DNA from: Azolla pinnata
Lineage: Eukaryota > Streptophyta > Polypodiopsida > Salviniales > Salviniaceae
DNA: 26,264 nt
Reading direction: 5' to 3'
NCBI GenBank assembly: GCA_037176905.1
Contig: JBBBWG010006613.1
Span: 1-26,264, forward strand
Below the pieces are notes generated by a model. That model was given only the letters and a program-made list of their open reading frames with translations. It was not told where the DNA came from and did no database searches. Positions 22,023 through 26,264 of the stretch are shown here, in pieces. Position numbers and translations under genes: made by a program. Positions within the stretch are counted from its first letter, which is position 1. Each line of letters starts with the position of its first letter.

Positions 22023-24595
22023 TCATTTAGAGACCAAGAAGATCTCAGGTTTCCTTTGCTTTGAAGGGGTTGAGGTGGAGCTGCCAGACCCAGAGAGCTT
22101 GTATGTTTTAACGGCAGATTTCGATGCCGCCTCAAGCCTCATAAGGCTTCGTGTTGCAAGTATCGCTTCCGGTAATACATCATGGACAGCTCTCTTATAC
22201 AGTGCTTTGACAGCAATCGAAGCTGCATCTTTAACTTCTTGAGGGTTTAGGGGAGCCAGCAAGCAATGACTGAGTATCTTCAGAAGCGGCTGAATCATCT
22301 CCCAAGGAAGATGTATCCGTGTTCCATTCGATCCTTTCACGATCACATCAGAAGATTCCAAAGTCGAATATTCAACTGATGAGGAATCTAAGGTCCCATT
22401 CGGAGCAATGCTCATTTCAGCATCAGGATCCTGGAACCTCACGCCCTTAGAAGATGGCGATGTGTGATTCGCTTCAAAGAGCTCCTTGGGGTCTACAACT
22501 TCGATTTCCAGGGATCGACAGGAAGCCAAATCAGCTGTATGGTAACCATTGATCTCTGAGACCCTCTCTCTATCGATGCCAGTCAAAGAAGAGAGTGTGC
22601 CATCTTTTGGCACATGGCCGTCATCAGAAGGTTGACCAAGGAGAGCAGCACATCGAAGAGCACATTGGCATGCTTCAAGCTTGGCCATGGGGGGCATAGA
22701 TGCGATCCGACGGCCGAACAGCTCCAGTGCTACGCCGACAATGATGGCCCTCTTCGTGGCCTTCACTTCATCCTGTGGACCCAAAGCGATCGATGATTGC
22801 CCTGAGCATGGCTCCAGGTTCGGAGGTGGTGGAGTCCTCGGAGAATGGTAAAGGCTTGGCTGAGAAAGATCTGGAATGTTGATGATGATAGGACACCCGT
22901 TACGAGCTTTTGTTTCACATGCGTATAAGGCCAGCAGGACAGCCTCGAACCCTGCGAGAGACTCATTGGCATGGCATGCTATGCGAGGAAGATACACACT
23001 GCATAATGCTGGGATATACCTGACCGGAAAAAAAAGAAAAAGGAGACAAAGTTAGGGATTCCTCCCCCTTCTTCACCAAATGCAGATGCATAGAATGAAC
23101 CTTTGCAAACCGCCAATCGGTGGCATGTACCTTTGTTCAAATTAGAACAATCTTTGTTTGAAAATTCATTGCTGAACACGAGGCTAGTACCTCCTCCACA
23201 GCCACCTATTCTGACTAAGGGTCTCTCTCTCTCAGCTTAAAGAGAGAGGCTTTACAATGACAGACGTAACATGGATCCATTTTAAGCAAGCATCCAGGTG
23301 TTTGATGTTATGAGGTGCATTAAACCTGGACTGAGGTGGAGGACACCCCTTCCACCTACCAGTTAAACCCTAGAAAAAGCATGAGAAATGGTTGAGGGGA
23401 GAGTGCCCTTCAAGCTGAACTCTAAAACAGTGACAGTGAAAATGGCATCATGGATCCATGTTAAGCAAGTCTCCTGGCATTCGGTGTGTTAACGACATTC
23501 TGTCACATGCAAATCAATCTCGACCGAGGGCTGCCACCCCTTGTGACTAAACCCTAAAACAACGACTGAGGAGTCATGGATCGATCCAATGCCAACCCTG
23601 GTGGCTGAAACCCTAAAACAAGTGGCAAAGGTGCCATGGATCAATCCATTTTACTGTAAGCAGCCTGGCATCCAGCGCAGTGGGGCATAATGTACATGCA
23701 CATAAAGCCTCGACAGATGCAGAACTTCCAACAAAACCCTATACACACTGCCAAAATGTATCATATCAGGCAACCCATTTTGAGCAAGCAATTCCTGGCG
23801 CTCCATGAGTATGGCATACAGCACATAATACCTTGACCGAGGACAGCCCTTGCAAACTAAACCCTAAAACAATCACAAAGGTATCAAGGATCCAATTTGC
23901 ATTCGGTGTTAATGGCATTGCGCAAAGAACCTCCTCGACCGGTGGAAGCCCTTCCGATGGGGAAACCCTAAGGAAAAGCAGAGCGAGAATGGTGAAATGG
24001 AAGGAGGAGGAACTGTTATTTACCTCAGGACTGCGATTTGAAGCTCTGGATCGCGTGTTTGGAAGGTCTCGTAGAGCCATCGACAGAGGGGATCGTCCTG
24101 CTGCCCCGAGGCATCTTCCGAGAGCCGCCCGATGATGGCCCGAGCAATGTGCTCGTCTTCGCGGAGGATCTTGGCCGGGGAATCGGGCCAAGATTCTGTC
24201 GGCAGAGAGGAACCTTCTGGAAGGCTACCCAGAACCTCCTTCAGCACCGAAATCCGCTCCCACAGACTGTTCTTTCTGTCCATGGGAACTCCCCCTAACC
24301 CTAACCCTAACCCTAACCCTAATCCTGAACCGCCTCTTCCCAGCCCTGTTGTTCCTTCTGCGGTTCCTCTCCTGCTCTCGTCTCTTCCTCCACCGCCGCT
24401 CACCACCGCATCCTTCTTGCCTTCTCCTTCTCCTCCATCCTCCGGTCTGCTCCTTCCGCTTCCTTCTTCTTCACCACCGCTGCCTCTCGCCCGCCCTCTC
24501 CCTGCGCCGCCGCCGCCACGGCCACCATGCCCCCCCGGTTGATGCCCTGCGTCTTGGGGCAGCACGGCTGCTGTTGCGGAGCTCTTGAGCTCCAT
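22023..24595 (-). CDS. HYC: Hyccin (FAM126-like) family protein, PI4K-alpha complex subunit
   Basis: Two coding exons, 24595-24024 and 23019-22023, joined AG|G to give 522 aa. Plant hyccin works with PI4K-alpha1, NPG/TTC7-like and EFOP proteins in making plasma-membrane PI4P (known for Arabidopsis). Hyccin signature around the splice: CRWLYETFQTRDPELQIAVL, then RYIPALCSVYLPRIACH and GFEAVLLALYACETKARNG, then IPDLSQPSLYHSPRTPPP. A second helical block near 400-480 includes WEMIQPLLKILSHCLLAPLN. A Ser-rich tail ends the protein. The start is ambiguous. Met1 (24595) has a strong context (A at -3, G at +4) but adds 104 Gly/Arg-rich residues, including a telomere-repeat-encoded Gly-Leu run. Met105 (24283) begins the conserved-looking part at MDRKNSLWERISVLKEVL, and the region upstream of it may be 5' UTR. 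Confidence 0.88.
23270..23995 (-). repeat. Degenerate ~125-bp tandem array with telo-boxes in hyccin intron 1
   Basis: Six diverged units start near 23270, 23450, 23576, 23636, 23760 and 23886. A typical unit reads CATGGATCCATTTTAAGCAA, CCTGGCATTCGGTGTTA, a CTCGACCGAGG-like piece, GCCCTTG, ACTAAACCCTAAAACAA and GACAAAGGTGTC. Units 2, 4 and 5 are about 125 bp, unit 1 is longer and unit 3 is a short remnant. AAACCCTA boxes start at 23365, 23549, 23608, 23734, 23859 and 23963. The array fills about 70% of the 1004-bp intron. Confidence 0.85.
24293..24322 (-). repeat. Interstitial telomeric repeat (CCCTAA)5
   Basis: Five perfect CCCTAA units on the plus strand, so (TTAGGG)5 on the hyccin sense strand. 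It lies 10 bases upstream of Met105 of hyccin. If translation starts at Met1, the tract encodes GLGLGLGLGLG. Note that it is the six-base TTAGGG unit and not the seven-base TTTAGGG typical of most plant telomeres. Confidence 0.97.
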
Positions 24596-24880
24596 TCTAG
24601 CGACTCCAAAGCAGGGATGAGGACGAAGAGGGGGAGGAAGATGATGATGATGATGATGATGCGTTCTTCATTCAGGAGCTCTCTCCCCTCTCTCCCCCTT
24701 CAACAGTAGTCCCCCAGCGGATGAGCGAGGCTCCATCAGTCAAAAGAGGCACTTTACCCGCTCTCTTCTCTCTCTCTCTCTCTCCCTCCCTCTCTCTGCG
24801 TCCTTGTGGATCCTCTGTTCTTGGACATGGTGGCTATGGCGTGGATCCTCTGTTCTGCATTCAAAGCGCGCGCACACTCT

Positions 24881-24914
<34 letters not shown>

Positions 24915-24991
24915 AAGACTCAAGAGACGTTACTCTCTCGCTCTCGCTCCTGTGTCTCGTCTCGACGCTCCTCCCTCTTGCCTCTGTCACT

Positions 24992-25062
24992 GTTGCTTCT
25001 GCTTCTGCTTCTGCTTCTGCTTCTTCTTCTTCTTCTTCTTCTTTCTGCTTCTTCTTCTTCTT
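24992..25062. repeat. CTG/CTT trinucleotide repeat
   Basis: A CTTCTGCTTCTG run changes into CTTCTTCTT and then a second CTTCTT block. All pyrimidine except the G of CTG, on the plus strand. Confidence 0.9.
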
Positions 25063-25786
25063 AAAGGCTCTCTTCTGTACACAAACTCCATAGCTGACAC
25101 ATTCACAAGTAGGCCTGACATTGTCCCAAATTACAAATCTGGCCAAATGATCTTTGAATGTTTTTTTTTTTTTTTGTTCATGTACATACACAATCCATAC
25201 ATGTTGTGATCAATCAAGTCACTCAATTCATTCATCCATCCATTCATTCAAATCATGTCGGACAATGCCCGAATCGATCGCTGCTCGACTCTTTTAAAGG
25301 TGTGAACCTCGATCGATCAGCTCTCGATCTGTCGATATACCTGTTAACTCCTCGTTGCGTATGTCTGTCTTCTTTCCGCGGTTGTATTATGGCCTGGGTG
25401 TGTGCCAACCTTGCAACCATTACGCTCCCTGGAAGCTTCGATTCCAGATAAATGTACATAGTGTGGTGGCGGACGGGAGAGATCGACTGCAGAAAAGCTC
25501 TGCACGAAGACTAACTGCAGGAGCTTTACCACTCTCGATAGACACGTCGGTAATAGAAGAAAACCAAATTGCTACCGTGAAAGAGCGAACGTACACTCCC
25601 CCCGTGTTCTTTCCTCCTCTCAATTCACGAGACTGCCTGCGAAAGGCATCTATCTATCTAGGACCCACTTCTACCCGTCGTTTCTGCAAACTGTTCATAG
25701 TAATCACCACCGTCATCATCGATCGACGACTTGGGCATCGCCTTTGCGTTCGTGCACGTATTTGCATCTATGCTCTGCTTATATAT

Positions 25787-25811
25787 ATTTATTTATTTAT
25801 TTATTTATTTA
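25787..25811. repeat. (TTTA)n tetranucleotide microsatellite
   Basis: About six TTTA units preceded by ATATAT. It lies in non-genic DNA; the small Tyr/Leu/Ile/Phe-rich open frame across it is an artefact of the repeat. Confidence 0.95.
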
Positions 25812-26186
25812 CAGTAGCTTCAGCAACAATAGCTTCGGCAACAAAGCAGATGGTGTAGAGAAAGCTCACGCATTTCCGATGGGAATTTTAGTTCTCGATG
25901 ACGAGGATCATTCTCTCCGTCCGATCTAGCTCCGATCCCCCTTTTCTTTCACAGCACTAAACGGAAATGATGGGCTTATTAGTGCATGCATGATCTGTAG
26001 TTCCGCCTGATCGATTTCCAGGGCCATTAAAGGCCTATTCTGTCTGTCTATCTGTCTGTCTGCCGCGGCTTTGCTCCGACTTCGCAGAAATGAGCATTTT
26101 GGGATGAAGGTTTTGTTTGGGAATTTCGACGAAGAGTCCCGGATAGAGACGAGGGCTAGTTTTGGAATTTGGCAAAACATGGAAGT

Positions 26187-26188
26187 CC

Positions 26189-26264
<76 letters not shown>
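26187..26264. repeat. (TC)n microsatellite running off the right edge
   Basis: After TCCTCTCTCTCCC the tract is uninterrupted TC for about 65 bases to the end of the window. Its full length is unknown. Confidence 0.97.

Larger units (their letters stand above)
24596..26264. other. Microsatellite-rich region upstream of hyccin
   Basis: No gene is supported in this 1.7-kb flank. It holds a (GAT)n run (24640-24661), CT tracts (24763-24797 and 24882-24910), CTG/CTT runs (about 24992-25062), a T homopolymer (about 25159-25175), CATT-type repeats (about 25224-25250), (TTTA)n (25787-25811), TCTG repeats (26039-26062) and the terminal TC tract. Open frames here are repeat-driven. Confidence 0.7.

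Noticed and set aside
23833..24542. Plus-strand open frames opposite hyccin exon 1
   Set aside because: Pro/Leu-rich shadows of the GC-rich antisense exon and of the CCCTAA repeat; no splice-consistent gene.
26187..26264. Possible end-of-window assembly artefact from the TC tract
   Set aside because: Long TC tracts are common here; the sequence alone does not show whether the length is real, so it is listed only as a microsatellite.

Overview
The window is nuclear DNA of a land plant. Its genes have many short GT-AG introns, two of the products are plastid-targeted, and one of those (CURT1) belongs to a thylakoid family of plants and cyanobacteria. The spaces between genes are full of microsatellites and telomere-like AAACCCTAA boxes. 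The lineage cannot be fixed from sequence alone. The somewhat divergent pyruvate phosphate dikinase, with a Lys-rich C-terminal tail, hints at a lineage outside the model flowering plants, but this is a weak inference.

Four protein genes can be reconstructed exon by exon with consistent phases. (1) 1034-3291, plus strand: a CURVATURE THYLAKOID 1 protein, 6 coding exons, 170 aa. (2) 5040-9182, plus strand: BDP1/TFIIIB B'', the SANT-domain subunit of the RNA polymerase III initiation factor, 8 coding exons, 516 aa; an alternative last exon may exist at 9534-9632. (3) 10857-18149, minus strand: chloroplastic pyruvate, phosphate dikinase (PPDK), 20 coding exons, 1015 aa. (4) 22023-24595, minus strand: a plant hyccin (FAM126-like) subunit of the plasma-membrane PI4K-alpha complex, 2 coding exons, up to 522 aa. 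BDP1 and PPDK converge; PPDK and hyccin are in tandem. The four act in unrelated processes (thylakoid architecture, Pol III transcription, pyruvate/PEP metabolism, phosphoinositide synthesis) and look like ordinary plant neighbours, not a cluster.

Non-coding layout: 1-1033 is trinucleotide-repeat-rich DNA in front of CURT1. 3292-5039 holds a six-copy, about 61-bp tandem array just upstream of BDP1, with TTAGGGTTT in every copy. 9633-10856 lies between the convergent gene ends. 18150-22022 is a 3.9-kb stretch with no gene I can support. 24596-26264 is microsatellite-rich flank of hyccin, ending in a (TC)n tract that runs off the window.

The most unusual theme is telomere-like sequence. The array before BDP1, a degenerate about 125-bp array filling most of hyccin intron 1, a (CCCTAA)5 tract at the 5' end of hyccin and a duplicated 66-bp unit in the last PPDK intron all carry this motif, each with TTAGGG on the transcribed gene's sense strand. 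I found no CRISPR array, transposon, tRNA, rRNA or obviously new multi-gene system.
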